From NCBI GenBank assembly GCA_054601695.1, contig BAAHQB010000086.1:434001-498000 (forward strand): a stretch of 64,000 nt of DNA, given 5' to 3'. This document shows positions 1-63,571 of the stretch, piece after piece (positions within the stretch are counted from its first letter, which is position 1; each line of letters begins with the position of its first letter). The notes beneath the pieces are model-generated. The model had not been told where the DNA came from, did no database searches, and saw nothing but the letters and a program-made list of their open reading frames with translations. The DNA is from Amorphochlora amoebiformis. Its lineage: Eukaryota > Cercozoa > Chlorarachniophyceae. A program made the position numbers and the translations under genes.

Positions 1-36751
<36,751 letters not shown>

Positions 36752-37808
36752 CTATCTCTCCAAGCCTCCGAATAGATATAACTCTCTATGATCCACTCTA
36801 ACAAACTTCCAGGCCCCCTCCTCCCCTTCCACCAAAACCAAAAGACATGTCATAAGATATTTCAGCACCCCCAATCCAACCACCCAAAGGCCTTCTCCGA
36901 CCGCGGAAAAGAAAAAAAAAAAAACTCTACCAATGACCGAACCCACTGTACCATGACTTTATCTCCATATTGTTCCATCTTGCCCAAGAAGCCCTCAAAT
37001 CGGCTAGCCGCCAAGGTCCGTACCACGCTCGCGTGCCCGGGTCACCGAATGCACGTGTCAAAAGGAAAAAAGAAGTGTGACTTTGGGGCATGTCACATTA
37101 TAGAGTCAAGGGGCACGTGTTGAAATTTCAGACCGCCCTGTTGGAGAGGTCGTAACAATCCCTTATCAAGGACGAATCCCACGTTGTCCCGGCTCCCTCG
37201 CGGCGTTCGGCTTCCTTTTCTCGATCACAGTGCTATCTGACAAATTGGTCTTCAAAAATCTGCTGGGATCCCACGTTCGAAGCTCCTTAAGTGCCTCCAG
37301 TGCGGCTCTTTTTAGAAGGTTCGAATTCAAAGAGGCTCAAAAGAGCGAAATTCGGGCACAAGGGAGAGAGGGGTTGAAAGAGTACAGTATGTGTGACGAG
37401 AGAGGGGCACAGTGAGAGTAGAGCGGGGTGAATGGGTTGGAAGTCTCACGAAGCTTGATGAATTTGCCAGTATTATCGTTGCATCTTGTCAGGGTTCGAT
37501 TCGGAGATAGGAATAGAAGTCTTGGAGGTTTGAGAGGGATTGCTCAAGACGCCCAGACGCAATTAAGGTGACTTAGCGGAGGTTGTCTAGATCCAATCCG
37601 AGAAAACACTGTAGGTTTTGGGCTCCTCCTGGGTTCCGGCAATCATGACAAAGAATATTTTTTTGGTTTGATTAATTATTTAGGAGGCCTGTAGGCTTTG
37701 GATTGACGGTTGTACCATATCAAATACATAGGAGAGTTATGGGACTGTGTATTGGAAAGTGAGTACATATGTGTATGTACATGTATCCATGTAATATCAT
37801 TCCATATA

Positions 37809-37844
<36 letters not shown>

Positions 37845-37930
37845 AAATATATAACATCTACATATAATACATACCACAGATGATCACATCCATTGACTCC
37901 CAAGAAAAAAAATCCCTAAACCCTTCCCAG
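36752..37930. promoter_or_regulatory. Intergenic region between divergent kinase-NACHT and DUF924 genes
   Basis: About 1.1 kb of TA-free, balanced-composition DNA. It carries a T13 tract on the minus strand (36908-36922 region), two CACGTG hexamers (37051 and 37112), the first as CACGTGTCA, and an open plus frame from about 37230 to 37415 that reads like an Arg/Ser-rich leader (VRSSLSASSAALFRRF). That frame might be the missing first exon of the DUF924 gene or simply UTR; I cannot join it in phase. No TATA-like single site can be argued in this AT-rich genome. Confidence 0.4.
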
Positions 37931-38301
37931 AAGAGGAGGCTCAAGTAGCGCCGACTCAAGCGGATGGAAATCCCATCCAGATATCCAAAGGTAATCCAGC
38001 TAATTCAAAGTAATTTCTAGAACCAGGAAAAGAAAATGGAGATAGTTGAGGGAGGAAGAGGTGAGAGGGACATGAAAGAAGAGTGGGAGAGACCAGAGAG
38101 CGTCGAGAGAGTGGGATGAGGTGAAGAGATAAGAGTTGGCGACTTGGTTTGGATGATGACCGGCTGCTGTTGTACTTTTCTTTTTGAAAACAGAACCCTT
38201 GCCTTTTGGTATGGAGGAGAATACTTGGTGTGTAAGATGTGTTTTAATATGTATATATTTTATAATAGAAATATACATACATATATACATATATATTATA
38301 C

Positions 38302-38334
<33 letters not shown>

Positions 38335-38447
38335 GAATACAAATTATTATTATTTATGTATATGTATGTATTTATGTGTATTTTTAATATATAAAAATGC
38401 CATCATAAATATACACACATATCTGCACATAGATATATTTATATGTA

Positions 38448-38486
<39 letters not shown>

Positions 38487-39425
38487 TATATATATATTTA
38501 CCGATATATATACATGTGCATATAAATACATATGTATATTAAAATACATACATTATATTATATTATATGATAAGATATTATATTACATTATGTTTTATTA
38601 TATTATATTATATTATATTATATTATATTATATTATATTATATTATATTACAATAAATTACATTATATAATATCATATTATATTATATTTTATACTTATT
38701 TTATTCTATTTTATTATTATGTGCATGTGAAAAAATATATAGATATTATATGATACATACATTCGTGTAGAACAAGGAAACAACCCATAAAGACTCCAAG
38801 GAATACCTCGAAGTACACCCTACCCCATCCCCAGACATCATTCTCGACCCTAACCGTCACCTAACAATACCCTCACCTCAACCCTGTCCCATCCCTAACC
38901 TTTAATCCCAACCCCATCCTAGCCTCTAATCCCAACCATAACCTCTAATCCCAACCCAATCCTAACCTCTAATCCAACCCCATCCTAGCCTCTTATCGCA
39001 ACCCCATCCTAACCTATAATCCCATTCTCATCCTAACCTCTAATCCCAACCCCATCCTAACCTCTAATCCCAACCCCACAAAACCTCTAATCCCATCTCC
39101 ATCCTAACCTCTAATCCCAACCTATCCTAAGCTCTAATTCCATCTCCATCCTAACCTCTAATCCCATCTCCATCCTAACCTCTAATCCCAATCCTGTTCT
39201 AACCTCTAATCCCAACCCTAAGCCTAATTCTAATAATCATTCTAACCTTAACTGTAGCCCAAAGATAAAGACAATGCTAATCCTCTTATCCTAACCCTAA
39301 CCCTAACCCTAATCCTAACCCTAGCCCTAACCCTAACCCTAACCCTAATCCTAACCCTAGACGCGTCAGAACATCTGGTGGGGTGGAGACAAGGTGAAGT
39401 TTTGGATTTGATAAATATAAATGTA

Positions 39426-39468
<43 letters not shown>

Positions 39469-39563
39469 GTATTATATATATATATATATATATATTGTAT
39501 ACGTTATTGTATGAAAAACAATATCTATGCATCCTAGTACTTTGGCACATATGTAGAATAATG

Positions 39564-39643
<80 letters not shown>

Positions 39644-39796
39644 TGTGTGGTATCGTATGTGTATTTTTATACACACATATATATATACATATATACACAT
39701 ATATATATATATATATGTGTGTGTATATATGTATATAAATGTGAAACACTTCTACTAAAGAAGAGGCTGCAGCAACAACATCTATGTATAACGTAT

Positions 39797-39838
<42 letters not shown>

Positions 39839-40342
39839 TATACATATACATATATATATGTATACATATACATATATACATATATACATTAAATATAACA
39901 TTTATATATGTATGTATATATATATATGTATATATGTATTTGTATGTATATTATATATATATATATGTATGTGATAGCATATATATCTATATATATAAGA
40001 GAAGGAGATAATTGGAGAAAGAAAAGAGTAAAATGTACACACATAATATATATATATATACGTATATATGTATATCTATATATATATATATATATATATA
40101 ATATACATTACACAAATTTTATATAACATATATTAATATAGTATGTATACACATACATTACGAGAGAGAGAAGAGAGAGATATAGGAGTAGATGAGAAAG
40201 ACACACAGAAAGCTGCGATTTTCGTTCGGAGATAAATTTGGTTAAATAGGGCTCCAACAACAGGATAACCTCTAATCTATCATATTAACCCCTCAGTCGG
40301 TTGACGAGAAGGCTCGGGTATGTATGTGTATATATGTGTATA

Positions 40343-40375
<33 letters not shown>

Positions 40376-40401
40376 TATGTATATATATATATACGTATAT
40401 A

Positions 40402-40444
<43 letters not shown>

Positions 40445-40605
40445 GTATATATGTGTATATATATGTATGTATATATGTATATATACATATACACACATAT
40501 ATATATTATACTCATATATATATATATATATACATGTATGTATGTAATATACGTTACATCTAATATGATTATGGACAATTCTACGTACCTATTCACACAA
40601 TTATA

Positions 40606-40645
<40 letters not shown>

Positions 40646-40649
40646 TATG

Positions 40650-40680
<31 letters not shown>

Positions 40681-40966
40681 ATAGATAATACATATTGCAC
40701 CCATACTTGTAGTCATGCATACCCATAATTTATATATGATAGTATACATATATATATATATATTGTGTGTGTATATATATATATATATGTATAAATCCAG
40801 GCTTACAGAGACCTAATTCTTGCTGTGGGAGAGGGTTGTGAACCTGGAGACCCAAAGGCATGGGATACACCTGAAGGGTTTCTAATCCTAACCCTCTGAC
40901 TGCCCCAAAATTGAGCCCTCTAGCCTCTTCAAGTATACATATGTATATGAATGTATGATGTATACA

Positions 40967-41048
<82 letters not shown>

Positions 41049-41054
41049 CATATG

Positions 41055-41087
<33 letters not shown>

Positions 41088-41168
41088 ATATATGTGTAAA
41101 TATGTGTGTATATATGTATAAATATATATATATATATTTGTATGTATATATGCATTTATATGTGTATA

Positions 41169-41240
<72 letters not shown>

Positions 41241-41446
41241 ATATATATATGTGTGTGTATATATATATATATAAGATATATATATATAATATATTTATGT
41301 ATACTACATATTACATATCACACACACGTACTTATGAACTACATATAAGCATGTCGACATCGTTAGCATGTCCACATCATTGTTTAACTATATACATACA
41401 CATATACACATGCTGACAAACATAAACATATATATATATATATATG

Positions 41447-41529
<83 letters not shown>

Positions 41530-41540
41530 AATGTGTATTT

Positions 41541-41581
<41 letters not shown>

Positions 41582-42122
41582 AGATATACTTCCATACACA
41601 TACACATATCTATAAACAACTAAATAATCATATATATATATATATATATATATTACATATATATATATATACTTACATTTTATTTAATATATAGACAAAT
41701 ATGTGTATATATATACTATTCATATTGACTACAGAATTCATGCTTGTATTTATACACACACACACACACATACATAGAGTATTTATATAAAGACATACAC
41801 ACACACACACATATATATATATACATATATATACATATATATATATATATCATTACTTATTCCCATTCGACCCGGAACCCAAGGTATCTCGCTCGTATCA
41901 TCCTTCTCGACCAGCTCAGTCGCAACGCCTTCCGAGGCCAGCCTGAGGCCTTTAAGGTGCCAACAGATATTCATTTAACATATACATGAATATGAACACA
42001 TATGTATATGATTAGTATGACAAGAAGGGGGTTGAGTTGGTCAAGGAAGGTCACGAAAAGGGCTATTTTCGGAATTTCTCTTTCTCTGAGCTTCAGGTAA
42101 TCTAAGGGGAGGATTTGTATCA

Positions 42123-42194
<72 letters not shown>

Positions 42195-42240
42195 AGTATC
42201 TTGCACATAGAAAACTCTCAGATTACCTAATGTTTGGATA

Positions 42241-42336
<96 letters not shown>

Positions 42337-42428
42337 ATGTGTATATGTATATGTGTTACATATTATATAAATATATCTATATAGAGATATATATATATAT
42401 ATATGTGTATGTATATGTGTTACATATT

Positions 42429-42471
<43 letters not shown>

Positions 42472-42527
42472 AAATTATATTGTAATACATATGTATGTAT
42501 CTATATATGTATGCATTATCATATGTG

Positions 42528-42571
<44 letters not shown>

Positions 42572-42647
42572 TATATATATATATATACATATAATATATA
42601 TATATATTATATATATATATATATATATCTTATAGATGTAACATATA

Positions 42648-42683
<36 letters not shown>

Positions 42684-43186
42684 CATTGAGTAGGGAGAAG
42701 ATTGAGATATTATAAGCATCCCTTTACTTTAATTCAAGTGTTTTGTATAAATAAGTATGCTATTCATTTGTTGACATAGGGTGGAAGAATGGCTGCTATT
42801 GATTTATATTTCTGTTTTATACGTATGTTTACATCTGTTTTGAACATATATCTTTGTTCTAGTTTGCCACGATGCCGCTTATGCACTCGGAAAACATAAG
42901 TAAGAAAACGAAATAGATACAAATATATGTATTATATAATATGTATATATATATATATATATATATGTTAAATGTACATATATATACAAATATATATATA
43001 TATATATGTATACTCATAGATTATCTATATGGCATTGGATTTACTCTGTGTACTGTTTGCATATTTCAAAACGTTTACGTGATATGAAATATACATAGAG
43101 GATCATGATTTGCTTCTTTCGATCTGGAGCGACTCGCGGAAGAGGCTAGGAGAAGAGATGAAAGTGTGTATATCATTTGAATATAG

Positions 43187-43243
<57 letters not shown>

Positions 43244-43324
43244 TATATAATAAATTTGTGTATGTACATATGTTTATACTCTATATACCTATGAACATAA
43301 ATTAAGGAAGTATATACATACATA

Positions 43325-43374
<50 letters not shown>

Positions 43375-43510
43375 TATATACACATATGTATATATATCTA
43401 TATATAAATATATGTCTACACGTATATGACATATATTCACATATATTCATATATACATATATACATATATATAGTATATGACATATATTCATATATACAT
43501 ATATATATAA

Positions 43511-43556
<46 letters not shown>

Positions 43557-43745
43557 ACATGTATAAATATATATATATATATATATGTGCATAAATATAT
43601 TAAATACGTAAGAATATATGTAATATTATGTATATGTGTATTTATATATTAACAAATATATAGATATGTATGTGTATGTTTGTATTTACATATAATATCA
43701 TAAGATGTAAGTCATATCAATAGGTAGTATATAATATAAGTAATG

Positions 43746-43783
<38 letters not shown>

Positions 43784-44102
43784 ATGCAAAGATATATTTA
43801 CATACATACATAAATTTGGTAAGTATAAATGAATACTTTACACAATGTAAACATATTATGCATCATACACGACTAAGGCTTTTGTGGATTTCACGGAACA
43901 ATTCGCCGTGTCGCACAGAAAAGTTATCGAAAAGTTTGGCCGCTATCCTCACAGGTTTGTTAAATTAGACCAGTTCCGGGATGGATGAATTATGAATGAC
44001 TTGACTATCAGGAATAAACTCTACAAACGAGTATCGACACCTGAAGAAGAGGCTTGGCTGATGAGTGACGACGTGCCTGCATGGGCCAAAAGTCAGGGGT
44101 GA
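37931..44102 (+). CDS. DUF924-family protein, 14+ exons (5' end unresolved)
   Basis: Predicted exons 37931-37990, 38194-38227, 38771-38812, 39361-39393, 39538-39552, 39761-39792 (both short ones tentative), 40297-40317, 40809-40877, 41884-41956, 42016-42096, 42863-42899, 43099-43163, 43878-43954 and 44012-44102, stop TGA at 44100-44102. Family marks in order: [14 protein letters not shown] (the conserved FWfG start), [26 protein letters not shown], then [37 protein letters not shown] and STPEEEAWL near the C-terminus. That is the whole length of the TPR-like DUF924 family, whose biochemical role is unknown. About 243 codons are visible. The N-terminal exon upstream of 37931 was not found; phase 2 is required. 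Telomeric CCCTAG forms the acceptor of exon 39361. Confidence 0.88.
38875..39240. repeat. Minisatellite with CCTAACCTCTAATCCCAACC unit, then telomeric repeats
   Basis: About 18 units of 19-24 bp with a telomere-like flavour, continuing into (CCCTAA)n at 39284-39360. The block ends exactly at the CCCTAG acceptor of DUF924 exon 39361-39393. Confidence 0.88.
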
Positions 44103-44403
44103 TCAAGGTGGTAATGATCGAAGTTATGTTACGAGGAAAATTCTGTTACGATTGAGATTTCAGTTCCGTATGACATTGATATGTTAGACTATCATATGTG
44201 TCACATAATGTGTGCACACACATATATGTCACACCTATTACCCAGATTGTGAACAAGTTAATTGTTGCATTGTATAGAAGCCAGTTGTTCATTGATAATC
44301 CATATATATTTTACAATAACAACAACACACTCTAGACACTGTGATGGCGCCTAGCAGGTTGAAATCTAGAGCGGTTTCGATGCTTCGCTCTAGACGAGAC
44401 CAG

Positions 44404-45234
44404 CTAGACCGTAGTATCCCACGTAGGTGTTCTCTTGATGATCTACACGCAAAGGATGAAAACCCAATTATATTCTGTATTTTACGGTACCGTTGTGTCC
44501 AAAATGTATTACCTGCTTCTTCACTTTGTCGAACAGCTCTTGGTATTCGGCCTCTGGCTGGAGATTGTATATACAAGCATGGGAATGAAGTCAAACGACA
44601 AGCATCTGGGGACGGTTTTGTCAGAACTAGGGTCGAGTGGCAGGGGCCAGGGTTCAGTGGAAGTGTGAAACCGGTAGACCGGGTCACAGATTATGTTGTG
44701 TACACATTTACCTTGGGGGTAAGGATCAGCATGCAGCTGGTAGGCCGCTTGCTGGCTCCTGCCAAGCCGAGATCAGCTTTACTTGGTACGTAGATGTACG
44801 GAATATCTTGTTCCTGAATATACGTAAGTGTGGGAGATCCGGTCAGATTGGGGAATTAGGAATACCTCGCACAATATAGGGACGTGCGTGATTACTTCGA
44901 TTGGGGTAACATTCCCAGCGATGATCAGCAGCCTAATAAATAGAAAGTTAGTCTCTGGCGAGTCTCCATGTATGAGATGATGTGGTACCCTTTCTCCTTC
45001 TTCCTCAGGGCTTTGACCACCTCTTTGATACCCCTGCGCGACATCTTGGCATCCACGGCTGGGATTTACGAATGAAATCATTCAATACGCAGAACAAGAC
45101 TCCCCAAAAACTGTAAACAAACCTTTTTTCACAAGCTTGTAACATCGTTTCATCATCTTCTCATCCGCTAGGGGCACCGCAATCTTGCTGATGCCCAGCC
45201 TCTCCCTTTCCTCGACATCCATCGCAGCCGACAT
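44404..45234 (-). CDS. NHP2: NHP2-like H/ACA snoRNP protein (L7Ae family), complete, 6 exons
   Basis: Exons 45234-45123, 45058-44989, 44932-44866, 44813-44712, 44551-44513 and 44442-44404 give exactly 429 nt, 142 aa plus TAG. Start ATG at 45234; a second in-frame ATG lies four codons on. Landmarks: IAVPLADEKMMKRCYKLVKK at the N-terminus, RRGIKEVVKALRKKEKG (RNA-binding helix), LIIAGNVTPIEVITHVPILC (core L7Ae strand-helix) and IPYIYVPSKADLG...KRPTSC. Length is close to yeast and human NHP2 (about 155), and the N-terminal PLA..K...K.YKL favours NHP2 over SNU13. It binds kink-turn/H/ACA guide RNA with dyskerin, NOP10 and GAR1 for rRNA pseudouridylation in the nucleolus. Introns are short (52-160 nt) and TA-free, unlike the neighbours. 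Confidence 0.95.
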
Positions 45235-45332
45235 TTTTGGCCTCGGAGAATTCCTCGGGACCCAGGATTATGGCGGGTGACAAATCAGAGTGACCCGATT
45301 TGGATTCCGTACTGATCGGAACCCAAGAAGCA
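45235..45332. promoter_or_regulatory. 98-bp divergent promoter of NHP2 and PAF-AH-like gene
   Basis: The two start codons face away from each other with only 98 bp between them. The interval is TA-free and contains an inverted pair GGGTGAC...GTGACCC (45279-45299). Immediately before the PAF-AH start is CGGAACCCAAGAAGCA, which closely matches the unit of the 17-bp minisatellite at 57.07-57.24 kb. A shared bidirectional promoter is inferred from spacing alone. Confidence 0.55.
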
Positions 45333-58328
<12,996 letters not shown>

Positions 58329-58422
58329 GTTCTTGCATTCACATTTAGATGTATACGTTTACATGATTAAGAATTAAACATATCGTGCGGCTTCTGACGA
58401 ACTTGTCTGGGTTAACGAAGCA

Positions 58423-58460
<38 letters not shown>

Positions 58461-58524
58461 GCATGTATATATATATATTATATTATACACATATATATAT
58501 ATTATATGTTTTTATATATTTATA

Positions 58525-58640
58525 TCAAGCTGAGAGATGAAATGATTGCATTTATTGAATCAACTTGCGGATAAGTTCTTGCATTCACATTTAGATGTAT
58601 ACGTGTACATGATTAAGAATTAAACATATCATGATGCCAC
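58525..58640 (+). repeat. Duplicate of the PAF-AH terminal exon end and 3' UTR
   Basis: About 112 bp nearly identical to 58275-58387, covering the last 18 codons, the stop and the UTR through ATTAAGAATTAAACATATC. The copy lacks the exon's first third and its acceptor. One visible difference is ACGTTTACATG versus ACGTGTACATG. Confidence 0.95.
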
Positions 58641-59330
58641 AACATATCAATGGTAGGAGTCATCGGATACGTTCACACTATACATTTATTAAAGGTACAT
58701 TTGAGCCTTCTAGCCTAGTTTGATATCGATAGTTCATTGCTGGCCATGGAATCGAGTAGTTTTGGTAGTTACAGTATACAATCTCCAGAATATAGATGAT
58801 TAGTAGGATTAATATCAGCATTGATACAGCAAACATTAAAAGTTAATTATCGTAGATAATATAGCTTAAGACTAACTAGACTAAACTCTAGTACTGCGTC
58901 TATTTTCAACATATCATGACATCTTAATTATAATCTATCCTGAATCGCTGATTCACAATGCGTGAATTAATATTGTCGTGTCTGGTTCGTGCGGTAGCTT
59001 GATAACTAATTACCGCCGGTATCAATAAGTCACAATTTGAATATTGATCTAGTTGATATTAACACCATGATAATGCAAACATTAATTTTAGAATTGATAT
59101 CTCACTGTTTTATATCATGATCAAGCATTAATTAATACACGCTAGTATATCATCATGCAATATTTTAATTTACAATAAAAATATCTGGAATATACAACGT
59201 ACACAAGACTATTTACAGTGACTTGGATAGACTATGTAGCATATCTAGCTATATAGATAGAATGTTATATACATCATGAGAATTTATCTAGTTTATGCTG
59301 AATCTCAGTAAATGTTTACAATATTACGGT
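58641..59330. other. Unique AT-rich spacer, nothing recognised
   Basis: About 690 bp without TA tracts, telomeric repeat or convincing open frame, between the PAF-AH 3' end and the DAD4 3' end. The composition is AT-rich but complex. It could hold UTR or an untranslated RNA; I see no support for either. Confidence 0.6.
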
Positions 59331-59339
59331 CAGCATTTA

Positions 59340-59640
59340 TTATTTTCATACGACTTGACTGCTCTGGCCCACTAGCTCTCACTCGCTTCCTCAAGTCCAC
59401 CACGCCCACGAGCATGTCTCTTCCCGTGGGCTTCGATCCGATGATAACGGGAACAACTAGTGTTTACGAGTCACTCCTTCTGTTGGGTAGAAGGGATTGT
59501 GGAGTTCAGAGCTAGGTTCTGGGCAGCACCTGCATGATAGTGTGAAACAAAGTCAATTTAAAGTAGCATTCTGGATTTTGGGGTTGACGAGTACCAGTCC
59601 AAATTTTGCTAACGAAATCTATATTAGCGTGGCAGCTCTC
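59340..59640 (-). other. Coding-like segments of unknown identity downstream of DAD4
   Basis: 59640-59512 is open on the minus strand after acceptor gtaccacag (IDFVSKIWTGTRQPQNPECY, ending VLPRT stop). 59480-59355 is open as VPVIIGSKPTGRDMLVGVVD. Both are TA-free and read like protein, but the plus strand is also open across 59497-59775. I could not link them to DAD4 (which has its own stop) or to a family. Confidence 0.3.
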
Positions 59641-59713
59641 GAGCTCCTGTGGTACACAATTGTAATCATTACCACGATGGAACAAGAAAAACACCCTCCA
59701 GACTTCCGAATGT

Positions 59714-60317
59714 CTACTCTATTACAACTGCGACCAAAAAGACCAGTCCGAATGGCTCAAATTCATCACATCTGAGCTTGAGAGTTTGCTACGCTATAGT
59801 TTACACTCTCAACTGTCCCCTCTGGAGATGCAACACCTACTGTTTAGACTGCCATGACACTCCTGTTCTCTCAAAAGACGGGAGTTGTTCACTCTGATGT
59901 GTGTTAGTTCATGGACATAAGTGTGGACATTTACCCCAATCTCCGAGTTGATGGATGCAAGAACGTCGTTGAGCCTGTGGTTAGTCAAATAATTAGCTAG
60001 TGTTAGGACAAGTTTGTGAGTTTGAATTGCACCTCTTGACCGACGTGGTGATACGATGGATAAGATCCTAGCATATGAAGCATAGTGAGGAAGAATAGAA
60101 TGCTCCATGTGTACACGCTATGTATCCTAATTCTGTCAATCCCGAGAAAATCCCTGCTACCTTTTGCTGCTTCTGATGCGGATCTGAATGAGGGAAAAAC
60201 CAAAAAAGCAAAATTATTCCCCTCATATCAATCAAAACCTTGGGTTTCTATCCTTATCCCCACCTAAACAACCCCCATATTCGACCAACTATGCGCCCAA
60301 ACCCGAGTACTTTCCAT
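59714..60317 (-). CDS. DAD4: DASH/Dam1 complex subunit Dad4-like, complete, 6 exons, 71 aa
   Basis: Exons 60317-60311 (only ATGGAAA), 60183-60161, 60067-60033, 59974-59935, 59893-59841 and 59771-59714 (TAG) sum to 216 nt, all phases matching. The N-terminus MENPHQKQQKDLIHRITTSV followed by KRLNDVLASINSEI aligns without gaps with fungal Dad4 (same MENPH start, same distance to the RI...VKRLN helix), and 71 aa is the usual length (72 in yeast). The C-terminal third, ending EPFGLVFLVAVVIE, does not resemble yeast Dad4 and is less sure. Dad4 is part of the ring complex that couples kinetochores to microtubules in the nucleus. The initiator exon is 7 nt. The start codon lies 39 bp from the divergent bromodomain gene. 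Confidence 0.85.
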
Positions 60318-60356
60318 ACTGCTTCGCGGTTGGTTCTCAAACACACGTGTCAGGCA
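60318..60356. promoter_or_regulatory. 39-bp divergent start-to-start interval of DAD4 and bromodomain gene
   Basis: Only 39 bp separate the two predicted ATGs. The interval contains ACACGTGTCA (60341-60350), the same CACGTGTCA core found at 37051. Transcription must start inside one of the neighbouring genes, or the plus start is further downstream. Confidence 0.45.
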
Positions 60357-61256
60357 ATGCCGGTAGTACCCGTGGAGAACTTCCGAGATCCAAGGATCCA
60401 CACCGGGGGATCCCCCACCAGACCGCAGGACGCGGTGCCGGGTGGATGGGGCCCCTTTCGCTGCCCCTGGGGCCCTGTGGGTCGATAATTACTGGGTCAA
60501 AGACAAAAATATGACTACAAATACCAGAATTTCCCTTAATTTTGCAAATTTATCCGGTTTAACCCTGTTTTTGTTGAACTACGATTTTGCAGGACATGGC
60601 TTACTCTGGCCTTTGTTGCTATGACCTACCCTCCGACAACCCGAATGCCACGGCTGGAAAAAGGACTTGTGAGCCACTCACACTGTGAAGGGGAGGGGCA
60701 CGGGGTTTATTGGCTTCGGGGGATGATGAGGCTAAGAGGCGGCGCAAAACCCGCACCAACGTGGCTCGGACGCATTCACGTTAAGATTCCCGAGGGATAT
60801 ACGAAAGACTCGGTCCGTACCATAGCCTAAGGAAATGGTCTTGGGCAAGTTGAAAGGGAAGAGTAAGGGGTACGTGGTTGTAGAAAGGGTCCATGGTTCA
60901 GGCATCTTAGTTGTTTTTGGATTGAGATATAACTGTTTGGATTTATTTCTTTCCGAATTGTGACGATGAGGTTTGTATACGGAATACACAGTTATGGATG
61001 ACGGTGAAGAATATTGTTCTGAATATCCGGAACGACCCTATGGCATCCTCTTTCAGCCAGGTGGGTTTGGTAGAAAGAGATGGTATGAAAAAAATGGGTA
61101 TGTATGTTCATATTTATATGTACACATAATATATAAATGTATACATATATAATATATATATATATATAGATACATACATATAATATAATATATGTATATG
61201 TTTGAAAATATACACATAGAGATTATATCGTATATTATACACACGCACACACACAC

Positions 61257-61346
<90 letters not shown>

Positions 61347-61437
61347 ATATAAAAATATATGTATAGTTTCCATGTAGTGTAACATTTTAGTACAATAAAA
61401 TACATAGAATCCATACAATATGCATGATATCTGCTAC

Positions 61438-61504
<67 letters not shown>

Positions 61505-61887
61505 TATAAACATTAAGTCATATAGCAGGAAGAGAGAGCGAGAAAGAGAGGGGAGAGGAAGGACTTGGGAGAGTGAGAAAGAGATGTAAAGGAATATGAC
61601 AGATTTCCGCTCGCTTCGATAACCTGATCTTTAAATTTAATTTTTTACTCCAATTCAGCCCGTCGACGCAGTTGCTCTCAAAATCCCCCACTATACGCAA
61701 ATCGTAATACTATTGCTAACCCTAATTTTTATTTTTGAGGTCTGAATGTGTGATGTGTATCTTGTCTGAATGTATGATGTGCATTCACTCCTATGATGTA
61801 GGTGAAGGAGCCGATGGATCTCGGGACGATTTTGAAGAGGCTCGAGGAGAGGTTATGCATTATGAATATAATATACAAGTATATATA

Positions 61888-61922
<35 letters not shown>

Positions 61923-62549
61923 AGTGTGTGTGTGTATATGTGTATACGTATGTAATATATTCATATGTGTATCTATGTGAATACAAGTATTATATTACAA
62001 TACATGTAAACAATTATGTAGTTAGGCAATGTATATAAATATACATATTATATATATATATATATATATATATAATATGTATATTTATATACATTGCCTA
62101 ACTACATAACTGTTTACATGTATTGTAATATAATACTTGTATTCACATAGATACATATATGAATATATTACTATATATAATATGTAAATATTTAAATATT
62201 ATCTGTATTTACACATACATATATTATATAATATGTATAGTTTTACATACATATACGAAAATATAAACATTATATTTATATACATGCATATCATATGTAT
62301 GTAGAACTATATATATATATATATATATATATACGTCCGCGCGGTCAGTCAGAAGATCTCATCTAAGCGTACTATCCACACCATATGCAAATGCAAACTA
62401 CACAAAACATACGAGGAGTCCGAAAAGATAGCATATATAAAAATACATACAAATTCACTAACACAGGACATACGCGGAGCCAAAACAAGTAAAAGCCGAC
62501 GTTGAGCTCGTAACATCAATGCTAACCCTAACCCCAAACATCTATGTGC

Positions 62550-62584
<35 letters not shown>

Positions 62585-62641
62585 ATATATGAGTGTGTGT
62601 ATGTCTGTGATATAAAATGTAGCGCTATACACACACCTATA

Positions 62642-62689
<48 letters not shown>

Positions 62690-62908
62690 TATATTATATT
62701 TATACTTTATTACTTGTGTTCTTTAAATATGTTTAGGTATATACATATTTATACTCCTACCCTAGGTATGGAGGAACTGCCGACTTTTTAACCCCAAGGG
62801 GTCGTGGATCACCAACGCAGCTACGTCTCTCAATAAGGTTCAGACCTATACTTAGATAGGTGTATGTACGTAGTTTATATATATATATGTATATATATAT
62901 ATAATATT

Positions 62909-62939
<31 letters not shown>

Positions 62940-63189
62940 TTATATATATATAGATATATATATATATATATATGTATATATTTATATATAACCATATATA
63001 TATTTATATATGATATATTCCACGTCTCTGAACAAGGTCACATGCAACCACCCATATGTGCACACACATATACATTTTTCTATATATATATATATATATA
63101 TGTATGTATGCCACGTGTTCAAACTCAATGAGTTCGCGTACGTGGGTATACATATTTAGTAGCGGTAGTATAGTATAGTATATACATAT

Positions 63190-63228
<39 letters not shown>

Positions 63229-63254
63229 CGTATGTATGTGTGTGTACATTATAC

Positions 63255-63294
<40 letters not shown>

Positions 63295-63482
63295 TTATAA
63301 AGATGTACCGCTAAATGAATAGCAGACGTAACATTATGTAACGTTAACTAGGTATTCGCAAAGGAGTGGAAAACGCAGAAAATAGATGCTCTATGGTTTA
63401 CATTACGGGTTTGTATTAATTTACCAATATGGACAATATATGAATGTAAGAGTTATACATGTAAATATATATTTATACAAGC

Positions 63483-63513
<31 letters not shown>

Positions 63514-63535
63514 CACATGTAAATATGTACAGATG

Positions 63536-63571
<36 letters not shown>

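Noticed and set aside
38771-38860. Minus-strand reading [12 protein letters not shown] that resembles kinase subdomain IX
   Set aside because: The plus reading fits the DUF924 gene in phase, and no other kinase motif lies nearby.
40730-41155. Minus open frame with [18 protein letters not shown]
   Set aside because: Shadow of DUF924 exon 40809-40877 on the plus strand.
44341-44793. 150-codon plus open frame and 132-codon minus open frame
   Set aside because: They overlap NHP2 exons and introns in other frames; the spliced NHP2 model explains the region.
60085-60514. Plus open frames reading MLHVYTLCILILSIPRKS and [16 protein letters not shown]
   Set aside because: The first is antisense to DAD4 exons; the second is an alternative frame of the first bromodomain-gene exon.
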